A stretch of DNA of 39,533 nt from positions 1 through 39,533 of the forward strand of contig JAIBCG010000025.1 in assembly GCA_019694295.1 (NCBI GenBank), read 5' to 3'. How positions within the stretch are numbered: position 1 is the stretch's first letter; every line of letters starts with the position of its first letter. The notes beneath the pieces are model-generated. The model did not search any database. It had not been told where the DNA came from and saw only the letters and a list, made by a program, of their open reading frames with translations. The stretch is from Saprospiraceae bacterium (GTDB lineage: Bacteria; Bacteroidota; Bacteroidia; Chitinophagales; Saprospiraceae). Both the position numbers and the translations under genes were made by a program. Of the stretch, positions 17,063 to 25,786 are shown in pieces.

Positions 17063-17407
17063 TTAGTTTTCAGGATAGCCCGAATCAATCCATTTTTCTA
17101 CTTTCGAAATATCACAATCACTTAGTTTTCCTTTGCCTGATGGCATTTGCACAAAGCCTTCTTCCCACTTCAGAGCACCAATTAATTTCGATTTTTTTGG
17201 AAAATTAACAGCATCCTGGTAATTGGCCAAACTACCATTGACAGAGCTGCTATTGTGGCAGCCTGCATCTGTACAACCTGCAAAAATTGTTTTGATCTGG
17301 TTATTGTAAGTTACTTTTTCGGTATCGCAAACAGTGCTTTCCTTTGTACAAGCTGCGACACTCAATGCGGCTGCGGTAGCCATCAACACAACATTCTTTA
17401 ATTTCAT
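17063..17407 (-). CDS. Cytochrome-c-like lipoprotein with CX4CH motif, copy 2
   Basis: This 114-residue paralogue of the gene at 16081-16425 has the same length and layout. The lipobox ends in SVAAC (Cys20), CTDAGCHN holds Cys45, Cys50 and His51, Met88 lies in FVQMPSG, and the C-terminus SDCDISKVEKWIDSGYPEN is nearly identical. The last 30 or so bases of the two genes are almost the same, which points to a fairly recent tandem duplication. An in-frame upstream ATG would add 37 residues without a sensible signal, so MKLKNVV at 17407 is chosen; it also matches copy 1. The role is probably periplasmic or membrane-anchored electron transfer, if heme is bound. Confidence 0.75.
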   Translation of the reverse strand: MKLKNVVLMATAAALSVAACTKESTVCDTEKVTYNNQIKTIFAGCTDAGCHNSSSVNGSLANYQDAVNFPKKSKLIGALKWEEGFVQMPSGKGKLSDCDISKVEKWIDSGYPEN

Positions 17408-17669
17408 AATAGTGACATTTATTCGTTTGGTTAAAATTTTTGTGTATAGTTTGCCAGTCTTAACACACAACTCACCTGATTTGTTGTACAAACAGGCCAT
17501 TTTTTTGTAAATTGTCAAGAACTTACTTGTGTATCTTTTCTATCAAGAGACGATGACTTCAGATTGCCCCGAAATACCGCTAACTGTAAAATATTTCATT
17601 TTTCCACAAAATAATTGTTATTTACAGACGTTATTTGTATCATTACATTCATTACCTAAAATATCACCT

Positions 17670-18113
17670 ATGAAAACAATCCGCAAATTTTTATTACCTG
17701 TTGCTTTAATGCTCATTTTTATTGCCTCGTGTGATAAAGATGATACCAAGACCACAAAAGACTACCTTATAAGCAAATCATGCTGGTATCTTTCCAAAGC
17801 TGAAACTCAAAATCCGGATCAGACATGGTCAGATGTCACAAACCTGATATATAAGCCTTGTGATTTCGATAATTGCATGAACCTTAAAGCTGATGGCACA
17901 TTTACGGTTGATGAAGGAGCCACAAAATGTTCACCTGCAGCACCACAAACCAACAATCAAGGTAACTGGTCTTTAAGTCCGGACGAGAAGCAGGTTGTAC
18001 TCATTGATCAAAACAAAGTAACAACCACTTATCAGATTGTGAATATATCAGCCGCCCAACTAAGTGTCACTACCAATATACTTGGGGTACAGACTCGAAT
18101 CACATTTAAGTAA
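17670..18113 (+). CDS. Lipocalin-like lipoprotein
   Basis: The 147-residue product has a lipobox ending in FIASC (Cys21) and a compact beta domain: SKSCWYLSKAE, then DNCMNLKADGTFTVDEG, QGNWSLSPDEKQVVL and a closing TRITFK strand. This order of Trp, the DGTF turn and a GNW strand is typical of the small lipocalin-like lipoproteins abundant in Bacteroidota, which have no fixed function. A longer in-frame reading starts at 17529, but its first 47 residues are not a signal peptide. ATG 17670 puts the lipobox in place. A strong bidirectional terminator follows. Confidence 0.8.
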   Translation: MKTIRKFLLPVALMLIFIASCDKDDTKTTKDYLISKSCWYLSKAETQNPDQTWSDVTNLIYKPCDFDNCMNLKADGTFTVDEGATKCSPAAPQTNNQGNWSLSPDEKQVVLIDQNKVTTTYQIVNISAAQLSVTTNILGVQTRITFK

Positions 18114-18131
18114 TCAGGTTTTTTTATAAAT

Positions 18132-18170
18132 AAAAATGCGGTTAACTTGAGCAAAGTTAACCGCATTTTT
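18132..18170. terminator. Bidirectional intrinsic terminator
   Basis: A perfect 17-bp stem (18132-18148 with 18154-18170) encloses the loop GAGCA. A-runs and T-runs form the outer stem on both sides, so it can stop both the plus-strand lipoprotein and the minus-strand acyl-CoA dehydrogenase, which converge here. Confidence 0.92.
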
Positions 18171-18187
18171 GTATGCTTCATGTAGTA

Positions 18188-19327
18188 TTATTCTTTCAAT
18201 ACTTCCCTCGCTATTACTATCTTTTGAATCTCTGACGTGCCTTCACCAATGGTACATAGTTTTGAGTCGCGGTAAAATTTTTCGACCGGAAAATCCTTAG
18301 TATATCCATATCCGCCAAATATCTGCACAGCATCTGTTGACACTTCTACCGATATTTCGGATGCATAATATTTTGCCATTGCGCCTTCTTTGGTCATTTT
18401 CAATCCTTGGTTCTTCATATCGCCAGCCTTTCGTGTCAATAATTCGGCTGCTTCTATCTTGGTTGCCATGTCGGCAAGTTTGAAGCTTATGCCTTGAAAA
18501 CTGGCTATCGGCTTTCCAAACTGTTGACGTTCCTGTGCATATTTTACCGATGCTTCGTATGCTCCCTTTGCTATACCCAGTGCAAGTGCAGCTATGCTTA
18601 TTCTACCTCCGTCCAATATTTTCATTGCCTGAACAAAACCATCTCCTTCATTACCCAACAATTGTGACTTGTGCACACGGCAGTTGTCAAAGATTAATTC
18701 TGCTGTTTCGGATGCACGCATGCCAAGCTTATTTTCTTTCTTGCCATAGCTAAATCCGGGAGTACCTCGTTCTATGATGAATGCACTCATACCATGACTG
18801 TCGAGCAACTCTCCTGTACGGGCTATGAGTACGCAAACATTACTTGATATACCGTGAGTTATCCAACTCTTCGTGCCGTTTATAACGTAGTAGTCACCAT
18901 CCTTTTTTGCTACACATTGCATTCTGCCGGCATCGCTTCCTGTATTTGGCTCTGTGAGGCCCCATCCACCAATCCATTCACCTGTAGCCAATAGTGGCAG
19001 GTATTTTTTCTTTTGTTCTTCATTGCCAAATGCCATGATATGCCCGGTACACAGCGAATTGTGGGCTGCTACCGACAAGCCGACCGAACCACATACTTTT
19101 GCTATTTCACCGATGACCGTAATGTATTCCTGATAACCCAGTCCGGATCCACCATATTCTTCAGGTACTAACACGCCCAAGAAGCCATGCTGCCCCAGTA
19201 TTTTCATTGCATCTACCGGAAAATGCTGCGACTCGTCCCATTCCATTACGTGAGGACGAATGTAGGTTTCGGCACAATCTCTTGCGCTCTGTTCAATCAT
19301 TTTTAAGTTTTCAGTGTGGTCTGTCAT
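18188..19327 (-). CDS. Acyl-CoA dehydrogenase
   Basis: The 379-residue flavoenzyme introduces a double bond into acyl-CoA in fatty-acid or branched-chain amino-acid breakdown. Family signatures are GWGLTEPNTGSDAG (FAD/substrate site), YAQERQQFGKPI and VEKFYRDSKLCTIGEGTSEIQ. In the last, Glu362 occupies the catalytic-base position used by short- and medium-chain enzymes. A reading starting at 19405 would add 26 residues but would overlap the end of rarA. ATG 19327 follows a -7 element by only 13 bases, so the mRNA leader is very short. It could pair in function with the acyl-CoA ligase at 11317, but the two are not in one operon. Confidence 0.94.
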   Translation of the reverse strand: MTDHTENLKMIEQSARDCAETYIRPHVMEWDESQHFPVDAMKILGQHGFLGVLVPEEYGGSGLGYQEYITVIGEIAKVCGSVGLSVAAHNSLCTGHIMAFGNEEQKKKYLPLLATGEWIGGWGLTEPNTGSDAGRMQCVAKKDGDYYVINGTKSWITHGISSNVCVLIARTGELLDSHGMSAFIIERGTPGFSYGKKENKLGMRASETAELIFDNCRVHKSQLLGNEGDGFVQAMKILDGGRISIAALALGIAKGAYEASVKYAQERQQFGKPIASFQGISFKLADMATKIEAAELLTRKAGDMKNQGLKMTKEGAMAKYYASEISVEVSTDAVQIFGGYGYTKDFPVEKFYRDSKLCTIGEGTSEIQKIVIAREVLKE

Positions 19328-19340
19328 ACCTGTTTTTTTA

Positions 19341-19348
19341 CAAATATA
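19341..19348 (-). promoter_or_regulatory. -7 promoter element for acyl-CoA dehydrogenase
   Basis: Minus-strand TATATTTG matches TAnnTTTG exactly. It sits between the rarA stop (19356) and the dehydrogenase ATG (19327), giving a leader of well under 15 bases. It indicates that the dehydrogenase can be transcribed apart from rarA. Confidence 0.6.
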
Positions 19349-19355
19349 AAGTATT

Positions 19356-20639
19356 TTATTGATTATATTTATAAATACCGTCCCAATGAGCAATAAGTTG
19401 CTCAAGTATTTTATTTTCAGATGAATTTTTTCCCGGACGATACAATATTTTGCCCTTCAACTGTTCTGGCAAGAAATCAGCTTGTACAAAATTACCTTCA
19501 TAGCCATGTGCATATTTGTAATCTTTTCCATAATCAAGCTTCTTCATCAATGCAGAAGGCGCATTACGCAATGATAAAGGCACTGGTGCATTGGGCTGGC
19601 TCCTTACGGTGTAAAGCGCATTTTCTATAGCTTCATAAGCAGAGTTGCTCTTAGGTGAAGTAGCCAGATAGATTGCAGCTTGTGATAAAATGATCCTCCC
19701 TTCCGGCCATCCAACCATTTTGATGGCATCATGTGCTGTTTTGGCCATAAGCAAGGCATTCGGATTGGCAAGACCGATATCTTCACTCGCCAGGATAATC
19801 AACCTTCGGCAGATAAAGTCGGGATCTTCTCCACCTTCTACCATGCGTGCCAGCCAATATACTGCTGCATTGGGGTCACTGCCGCGGATGGATTTTATGA
19901 AGGCTGATATTACATCATAATGCATTTCGCCTCCTTTGTCATACACGGACAGATGCTGCTGTACTTTTTCCATCACGAGCTCGTCGGTTACTTCTATAGA
20001 TTCGCCCGGAAGAATTGTATTTGCCAGCAGCTCTATAATGTTGTATAGCTTACGGGCATCACCACCACTTAGTCGAATGATAGCATCGTAAGACTTAAAT
20101 GAAAAATGCTTTTGCTTGAGTTCGTAATCGGTTTTGACTGCATTTTCTATGAGCGAAATGAGCTGTTCGTGCTCCAGATGTTTGAGTACATATACATGAC
20201 ACCTCGACAATAGGGCAGGTATAACCTCAAAAGATGGATTCTCTGTAGTGGCGCCAATGAGTGTCACGGTTCCTTTCTCTACTTCGCCCAATAAGGCATC
20301 TTGCTGTGACTTGCTGAAGCGATGGATTTCATCAATAAACAGGATCGGATTTGGTCTGTTGAAAAATCTTTCTTTTTTTGCTTTTTCAAATACTTCACGA
20401 ATGTCTTTTACACCAGCCTGAATGGCGCTCAGTGTAAAAAAAGGCCTTTCACAAATTTTTGAAATAAGAAAAGCCAGTGAGGTTTTTCCCACACCGGGTG
20501 GCCCCCAAAGGATGAAGGACGGTAGCTGATTGTTCTCGATAGCATTGCGCAATACTTTTCCCGGCCCCAGTAGGTGTTCCTGGCCTGCGTATTGCTCGAG
20601 TGTATGTGGTCTAAGCCGTTCTGCTAAAGGCGGATTCAT
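19356..20639 (-). CDS. rarA: Replication-associated recombination protein A (AAA+ ATPase)
   Basis: The 427-residue protein is full length for RarA/MgsA, a clamp-loader-like ATPase acting at stalled replication forks. Walker A is GPPGVGKTS (residues 46-54), Walker B is ILFIDEIHRF (Asp103, Glu104), sensor 1 is IGATTENPSFE and the arginine-finger loop is LLSRCHVY. The C-terminal tetramerisation part includes SDPNAAVYWLARM and ASEDIGLANPNAL, both RarA hallmarks. It starts one base after the M1 peptidase stop, so it is translated from the peptidase mRNA, an unusual pairing of a DNA-repair gene with exported peptidases. Confidence 0.95.
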   Translation of the reverse strand: MNPPLAERLRPHTLEQYAGQEHLLGPGKVLRNAIENNQLPSFILWGPPGVGKTSLAFLISKICERPFFTLSAIQAGVKDIREVFEKAKKERFFNRPNPILFIDEIHRFSKSQQDALLGEVEKGTVTLIGATTENPSFEVIPALLSRCHVYVLKHLEHEQLISLIENAVKTDYELKQKHFSFKSYDAIIRLSGGDARKLYNIIELLANTILPGESIEVTDELVMEKVQQHLSVYDKGGEMHYDVISAFIKSIRGSDPNAAVYWLARMVEGGEDPDFICRRLIILASEDIGLANPNALLMAKTAHDAIKMVGWPEGRIILSQAAIYLATSPKSNSAYEAIENALYTVRSQPNAPVPLSLRNAPSALMKKLDYGKDYKYAHGYEGNFVQADFLPEQLKGKILYRPGKNSSENKILEQLIAHWDGIYKYNQ

Positions 20640-20640
20640 T

Positions 20641-22509
20641 TTATTTTGGATGAAAATTCAGCAATTCATCAATAGTACGAACTGCTACATAATGGTAGAG
20701 TGGTCTTGCTTTTGCATAAATTTCTTTTGCTTCAACCCCGAGTCCTTTGGTTTTCAATGCGGTATAGATTGGTTCAAGGTATTTTCGTCTGCCTACCGAT
20801 TCAAGGAATGCCGAGGTATCATCAAGTATAGCTTTGCCGTGTCCGGTAATTGTTGCTTTTTCTATCCATGCAGCCTTTATCTCGTTATTGCCTGACTTTG
20901 ACCATTTGTATAATTTATTGAAATTTTCGAATTGCTTGTCAGTTAAGGTGTCGGGTAGTTTGCGTATCAGATAAACCCATTCGTGTGATGAAAAATTGTG
21001 GTTGAAGTCTTTTTCTGAAATTTTCCCATCCCGGTAGCTGGCTATCATTTTATCAAGCGCATCAAATTTTACAGAAACAGGTGGTGTGGCTTGTGCGGGA
21101 ATGCCGGGTTGGTTGAGCCACAGGTCTATTTTTGGATCAAAATCCGGAAATTTGTTTAAATAATTTTTTTGCAAATAGTCTAGAAATACGGGTGTGGTGA
21201 TGGTCTTGAAGGCAAATTGCTTAAAATATTTCTTCAGAAAAACATCAAAGCTGTCGCGATTGGTATTTTCTTCAATATATCTTAGGAAAGCATATCCTTT
21301 TTCATAAGGTATGTCCGTCATGCCATCATCGGGGTCACGGTCTGTGAGGTTAACCGTTAGTTTGGTATCATCTGATGTTAGCCCAAAAGCATTTGCTTCA
21401 TTGACCCAATCCTGATACCCGAGTCTTGCTTCCATTCCTGCAAAATCTTTTCCATAGACTTTTTCTGTAAGTCGCCTCTCAAAATACACTGTAAATCCTT
21501 CATTGAGCCAGAAATTATTCCAATTGGCATTCGTAACAAGATTGCCCGACCATGAATGTGCAAGTTCGTGTGCTATCAGTGAAATAAGTGAACGGTCACC
21601 GGCTATAATAGTAGGTGTGGCAAAGGTCAGTTTAGGATTTTCCATTCCTCCAAATGGGAATGAAGGTGGTAACACAAGTATATCGTATCTATCCCATTGA
21701 TAAGGTCCGTATAGATCTTCAGCAGCTTCAAGTATTTTCTCAACATCTGCAAATTCGTAGGCGCATTTTGGCAGGAATTTTTGCTCGGCATATACTCCGG
21801 TGCGCTTTCCTAAAGATGCAAATGCCAGATCACCTACAGCCAGTGCCATCAGATAGGCAGGTATTGGTTTATCCATTACGAAAGTATAGACTCCGCTGTT
21901 GTTCTTCTCTGTCGGATTGGTAGCACTCATCACTGCAAGCAATGGTTTCGGAACCCTCACAGTGGCATTATACGTAATGCGAATGCCCGGGCTGTCCTGT
22001 ATGGGTATCCAACTGCGTGTGAGTATCGCTTGTCCTTGCGTGAATAAAAACGGCCAGGTTTTATCGTTTGTTTGTTCGGGACTGAGCCATTGTAGTGCTG
22101 CAGCATCCGGGCTTGTACTGTATTTTATGCTCACTTTCCTGGTGTCAGGTTTTAGTTTGATGGTGAGTTTTTGACCCAGGTATTCTTTGTCGGCAATCGT
22201 CTGCCCAAGTGTAAATTCAGTTTTCGATTTATCGTCGAGTGTTACTTCATAGATGGTAAGGTCTCTGGTATCAAAAATGACTTCATTGCCGCTTGTGCTT
22301 TCAAGATCGTATGTAGCGATGCCGGAAATCGTTTTAGATTCAAAATCGACTGCGATATCGAGATTGAGATGCTTGGCCTTCACATGCTGTGGCATTGAAA
22401 AGGAATGAGGATCCGTCACCGGACCCTCATTATTTTGTACTTTTTTTTCTGACGAACATGCTGCCATTAGACAGCACACCAATATTGAAAATGATAATCT
22501 TAAATTCAT
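20641..22509 (-). CDS. M1 family aminopeptidase lipoprotein (LTA4-hydrolase-like)
   Basis: The 622-residue protein has a lipoprotein signal (CLMAACSS), the M1 N-terminal saddle domain, the GGMEN exopeptidase motif (about 287-291) and the zinc site HELAHSW (His314, Glu315, His318) with Glu337 in WLNEGF. The catalytic Tyr402 is in PYEKGYAF. The C-terminal helical domain resembles that of leukotriene A4 hydrolase. It should remove N-terminal residues from peptides in the periplasm or at the cell surface. ATG 22509 overlaps the prolyl oligopeptidase stop as TGATG; the TTG just before it is less likely to be the start. The neighbouring peptidase suggests joint peptide use. Confidence 0.94.
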   Translation of the reverse strand: MNLRLSFSILVCCLMAACSSEKKVQNNEGPVTDPHSFSMPQHVKAKHLNLDIAVDFESKTISGIATYDLESTSGNEVIFDTRDLTIYEVTLDDKSKTEFTLGQTIADKEYLGQKLTIKLKPDTRKVSIKYSTSPDAAALQWLSPEQTNDKTWPFLFTQGQAILTRSWIPIQDSPGIRITYNATVRVPKPLLAVMSATNPTEKNNSGVYTFVMDKPIPAYLMALAVGDLAFASLGKRTGVYAEQKFLPKCAYEFADVEKILEAAEDLYGPYQWDRYDILVLPPSFPFGGMENPKLTFATPTIIAGDRSLISLIAHELAHSWSGNLVTNANWNNFWLNEGFTVYFERRLTEKVYGKDFAGMEARLGYQDWVNEANAFGLTSDDTKLTVNLTDRDPDDGMTDIPYEKGYAFLRYIEENTNRDSFDVFLKKYFKQFAFKTITTPVFLDYLQKNYLNKFPDFDPKIDLWLNQPGIPAQATPPVSVKFDALDKMIASYRDGKISEKDFNHNFSSHEWVYLIRKLPDTLTDKQFENFNKLYKWSKSGNNEIKAAWIEKATITGHGKAILDDTSAFLESVGRRKYLEPIYTALKTKGLGVEAKEIYAKARPLYHYVAVRTIDELLNFHPK

Positions 22510-24641
22510 CAATATTTAATTACCGCATTTGTGTTATAAAGGAAAAAAGATAATATATCTGCCTGCTCTTCTATTATTTTGGTCGTTGGTTTGCCGGCGC
22601 CGTGCCCTGCACTCTTTTCTATTCTTATAAGTACGGGCTTATTCCCTTTCTGGAACGCCTGCAGCTGAGCAGCGAATTTGAAACTGTGTGCCGGTACAAC
22701 ACGGTCGTCATGGTCGCCAGTAGTCACCAAAGTAGCAGGGTAGGCAGTACCTTTCTTGAGGTTATGATAAGGCGAATATTTGTACAGATAAGCGAATTGC
22801 TCAGGTTTTTCACTTGATCCGTATTCTGGTACCCAGGCCCAACCGATGGTGAATTTATGAAAACGAAGCATATCCATCACACCTACTGCCGGCAATGCTA
22901 CAGCAAACAAATCGGGGCGTTGTGTCATACATGCACCTACAAGCAGACCGCCATTAGAGCCACCCGCTATACCGAGTTTTTCAGCACTGGTATATTTTCG
23001 GTTAATGAGATATTCAGCTGCTGCTATGAAATCATTAAAGACCGTCTGCTTTTTATCCATCATACCAGCCTTGTGCCAGTCTTCACCATATTCTCCACCA
23101 CCTCTTATGTTAGGCATCGCAAACACTGCTCCATTTTCTATCAACAATAATCTTGAAGGGCTGTACTGTGGTACCATCGAAATGTTAAATCCACCATAAC
23201 CATATAGATAACAAGGGTTTTGGCCGTCAGACTTTAATCCTTTTTTATGTACTAAAAACATGGATATTTTCTTGCCGTCTTTTCCTTGGTAAAATACTTG
23301 TTTTGACACGTAATCTTTAGGGTTGAACTTGAATTCGGTTTGGAAATAAGGCTCAGCTTTACCACTTGGTATGTTGAATTTAAAAATTGTTGGCGGGTAA
23401 AGGAATGAAGAGAAAGTGTAGTAAATGTCTTCGTCGTCCTTGCCCCCGCTCATTCCGGATACTGTACCGAGTTCAGGGAGTTTTATTTCAGTAGGAGAGT
23501 ATCCTTGACGGTCGTAAAAAATGATTTTGTTGGTTGAATTTTTGAGATATTGGGCAAACAATTTTCCGCCACCGGTGGTCACACTCTCAAGTACATCTGT
23601 CTTAGATTGTGGAATAATGGTCGCCCAACCTTTCTTGTCAGGAAATTTTGGATCTATCTGTATCAATTTGTAATTCGGAGCATCAATATTGGTGTGAACT
23701 AAGAAAAAGTCGTCATTGTTATCAACAATGGTGCTCTTGTTGTCAAATCCACTGAATAGTTTTTCGAATTTCGAATTCGGGTCACGAAGATCTTTGAAGT
23801 AAGTCTCGAACCCATCTGTACCGGTAGCTGCATATACAGCCAGGTATCTTTCATCTTCGGTCACTGAGCAAAAGTGCGTCATAAGTGGGGCGTCATCATT
23901 GCCGAATATTTTTTTATCTTCGGATTGTAGTGTACCTAGTTTGTGGTAATAAATAGAATGATATTTGTTGGCATCTGATAATTCTCCACCACCTTTTGGC
24001 TCAGGGAAGCGGCTATAGTAGAATCCGTTTCCCTGCCATGATGCATTGCTAAATTTTACCCATTTGATGACATCTGGCAGTTGTTGTTTGGTTTCCAGGT
24101 CAATGACGCGTATCTCTGACCAGTCTGAGCCGGCTGCAAATTTTGTAAATGCCAGATAACGCTTGTTTTTTGAATGCTCCATCAATGTGATGTATTCGGT
24201 GCCCTCCTTTGACATAGTATTTGGGTCAAGTAATACCTGAGGTTCGCCTTTTTCTCCTTCCTGAATGTAAACTACCGGCTGGTTTTGAAGGCCTTCATTT
24301 TTCGAAAAAATAAAATACTTCCCAATCTTGATAGGTGTCGATAGTTTTACATAATTGAATAATTCCTGATATCTGGATACAATCTTGCTTCTGAAAGGAA
24401 TGTTTGAAAAATACGAAGCTGTAACGGCGTTTTCTTCATCTACCCATTGTGCTACCTCGGGAGCTTTGTCGTCTTCAAGCCACCTATATGGATCTGAGAC
24501 TTTGGTGCCAAAATAATCATCAACCTGGTTTACGGTTTTTGTTTTAGGATATTTCACTTTTATCACAGGGTTTGGTTTGTTCTGACCTGTAAGATTGAAA
24601 ATGACAACGAAGTTTAATAAGACGCAAAAAATTCTAGTCAT
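22509..24641 (-). CDS. Prolyl oligopeptidase, S9A family
   Basis: The 710-residue enzyme has a signal peptide (first about 20 residues, ending LTGQ), the seven-bladed propeller that filters substrates by size, and a C-terminal alpha/beta-hydrolase domain. The triad is Ser562 in GGSNGGLL, Asp645/646 in GDHDDRVVP and His680 in SAGHGAG, with the overall length of mammalian POP. It cuts after proline in short peptides, here probably in the periplasm. Its stop overlaps the M1 aminopeptidase start, so the two peptidases are coupled. A -7 element lies about 94 bases upstream, within the last codons of the WbqC-like gene. Confidence 0.95.
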   Translation of the reverse strand: MTRIFCVLLNFVVIFNLTGQNKPNPVIKVKYPKTKTVNQVDDYFGTKVSDPYRWLEDDKAPEVAQWVDEENAVTASYFSNIPFRSKIVSRYQELFNYVKLSTPIKIGKYFIFSKNEGLQNQPVVYIQEGEKGEPQVLLDPNTMSKEGTEYITLMEHSKNKRYLAFTKFAAGSDWSEIRVIDLETKQQLPDVIKWVKFSNASWQGNGFYYSRFPEPKGGGELSDANKYHSIYYHKLGTLQSEDKKIFGNDDAPLMTHFCSVTEDERYLAVYAATGTDGFETYFKDLRDPNSKFEKLFSGFDNKSTIVDNNDDFFLVHTNIDAPNYKLIQIDPKFPDKKGWATIIPQSKTDVLESVTTGGGKLFAQYLKNSTNKIIFYDRQGYSPTEIKLPELGTVSGMSGGKDDEDIYYTFSSFLYPPTIFKFNIPSGKAEPYFQTEFKFNPKDYVSKQVFYQGKDGKKISMFLVHKKGLKSDGQNPCYLYGYGGFNISMVPQYSPSRLLLIENGAVFAMPNIRGGGEYGEDWHKAGMMDKKQTVFNDFIAAAEYLINRKYTSAEKLGIAGGSNGGLLVGACMTQRPDLFAVALPAVGVMDMLRFHKFTIGWAWVPEYGSSEKPEQFAYLYKYSPYHNLKKGTAYPATLVTTGDHDDRVVPAHSFKFAAQLQAFQKGNKPVLIRIEKSAGHGAGKPTTKIIEEQADILSFFLYNTNAVIKY

Positions 24642-24733
24642 GACGGATCGTTTTATGGTTCATAAAATATTAGCTAAAATCTATTGTTTGCGGCGTATTC
24701 CTATTGCACTTTTCCCTATACAGCCCAATAACG

Positions 24734-25372
24734 TCAAAGATACATAATTTTGCTTTTTTTCAAAATTTTTTTAGCATCAGTTCCTAAACAAAATAATAAA
24801 TCAATGGCTGAGAGATTTTCTGTAAAGCCATGCCGGTCACTGAATACCTGCGGATAAGGTTGATGTATTATTTTTACAAATGAATTCGCCGTTTTTGGGA
24901 ACCTAAAATCCAAGATACCTTCTCCTTCATAGTGCCGGATAAAATCCTTTGTTGGCTCCAGACTTACATCCAGTTTGAGTAGTTTGATCAGCAAGGCAGT
25001 ACTTTCTATACATAGGTCGAACAAGTATTGATGTCCTTTTTGGTAAAAAGCTTCAAAATAAGGAGCATAATGAATAAAGAAAGGCGACTTGCCATAGTTG
25101 GTACGGATGGTTTGCCAATGCTGTTTCTGCCAATTGACAGTATTGGATATTTTTACTTCACGTATAGGCAACCCATTGTTTCTGCCTTGCTCAAGCGGAA
25201 TACTCAAGGTGCACCTACCTTGCGAACCAACAATACAGCATTTGTTCCGTAACCCGGTCTTCTGATAATGCTCTTGTGCCTCTACCTTCCATTTCGAATA
25301 ATTTTCACCTAATACAAACACTTCAACAGATGGGAAATAGCCAATTGTTGTGACAAAAAAATCTCCTGCCAT
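24734..25372 (-). CDS. WbqC-like family protein
   Basis: The 212-residue product shows the WbqC family pattern: an early TTIGYFPSVEVF strand, the YQKTGLRNKCCIVGSQG segment where the family usually has a Tyr/Arg-rich motif, then SIPLEQGRN, WQKQHWQTIRTNYGKSPFF and the helix HQYLFDLCIESTALLIKLL. The family is named from an O-antigen locus, and its biochemical role is not established. In Bacteroidota these genes often sit near secretion or signal-peptidase genes. Here lepB is about 9 kb away on the other strand, so no link is claimed. The protein appears cytoplasmic. Confidence 0.82.
   Translation of the reverse strand: MAGDFFVTTIGYFPSVEVFVLGENYSKWKVEAQEHYQKTGLRNKCCIVGSQGRCTLSIPLEQGRNNGLPIREVKISNTVNWQKQHWQTIRTNYGKSPFFIHYAPYFEAFYQKGHQYLFDLCIESTALLIKLLKLDVSLEPTKDFIRHYEGEGILDFRFPKTANSFVKIIHQPYPQVFSDRHGFTENLSAIDLLFCLGTDAKKILKKSKIMYL
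24735..24742 (-). promoter_or_regulatory. -7 promoter element for prolyl oligopeptidase operon
   Basis: Minus-strand TATCTTTG is an exact TAnnTTTG match and the same octamer found before lepB and the GtrA gene. It overlaps the last codons of the WbqC-like gene and would give the peptidase-peptidase-rarA mRNA a leader of about 85-90 bases. Confidence 0.5.
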
Positions 25373-25431
25373 ATCATGTTATTATGGTAAAAAGAAATAC
25401 TGGAATTAATTCTGATGATGTAAACTCAGTA

Positions 25432-25563
25432 TTAACTGTTAGAATATATCAAGTACACTACCAGCATCAATACAACTACGATAATGCCGAGTATGGTAAA
25501 AAATTTCTTCGAATCTCTCTGATCTTTCCTCTGTATATTCTGAGCTTTCCTAGATTGTGACAT
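25432..25563 (-). CDS. Small single-pass membrane protein
   Basis: The 43-residue product starts with a basic, polar head (SQSRKAQNIQRKDQRDSKK) followed by one hydrophobic helix (FFTILGIIVVVLMLVVYLIY) and a short tail. This is the pattern of a small N-in membrane protein. An in-frame ATG 25 residues upstream exists, but the extension carries no recognisable feature. No family is recognised. It stands between the WbqC-like gene and the divergent DUF1003 gene, with no promoter element that I can see. Confidence 0.5.
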   Translation of the reverse strand: MSQSRKAQNIQRKDQRDSKKFFTILGIIVVVLMLVVYLIYSNS

Positions 25564-25758
25564 AATAATAATACTTTTATTTGATTCTGCAATGTAGTGA
25601 TTTTTATTAACAATTGAAAGAATTTCGGAAAATTTCATTCATTTGCCGAAAAAAAGTTTTTCATTGCTGTTATTTAAAAATGTGTGTGATACCGACAACC
25701 ACAATTCTCTTATTTGAATATTCTGCACAGTGTTATCGGTTTATTCCGGCACTTTACT

Positions 25759-25766
25759 TAATTTTG
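25759..25766 (+). promoter_or_regulatory. -7 promoter element for the DUF1003 gene
   Basis: TAATTTTG matches TAnnTTTG exactly and ends 20 bases before the ATG at 25787. It excludes the longer reading starting at 25730. Confidence 0.55.
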
Positions 25767-25786
25767 TTTGCACAAAACATTTTAAT

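Noticed and set aside
16981..17208. A 75-codon plus-strand frame reaching from the lipoprotein gap into copy 2.
   Set aside because: It starts within the hairpin loop, overlaps the recognised lipoprotein gene antisense and has no protein-like composition.
16081..17407. Twin lipoproteins read as the direct-repeat ends of a composite mobile element around the gap.
   Set aside because: No transposase or integrase, no target-site duplication and no inverted ends are visible; gene duplication explains the repeat.
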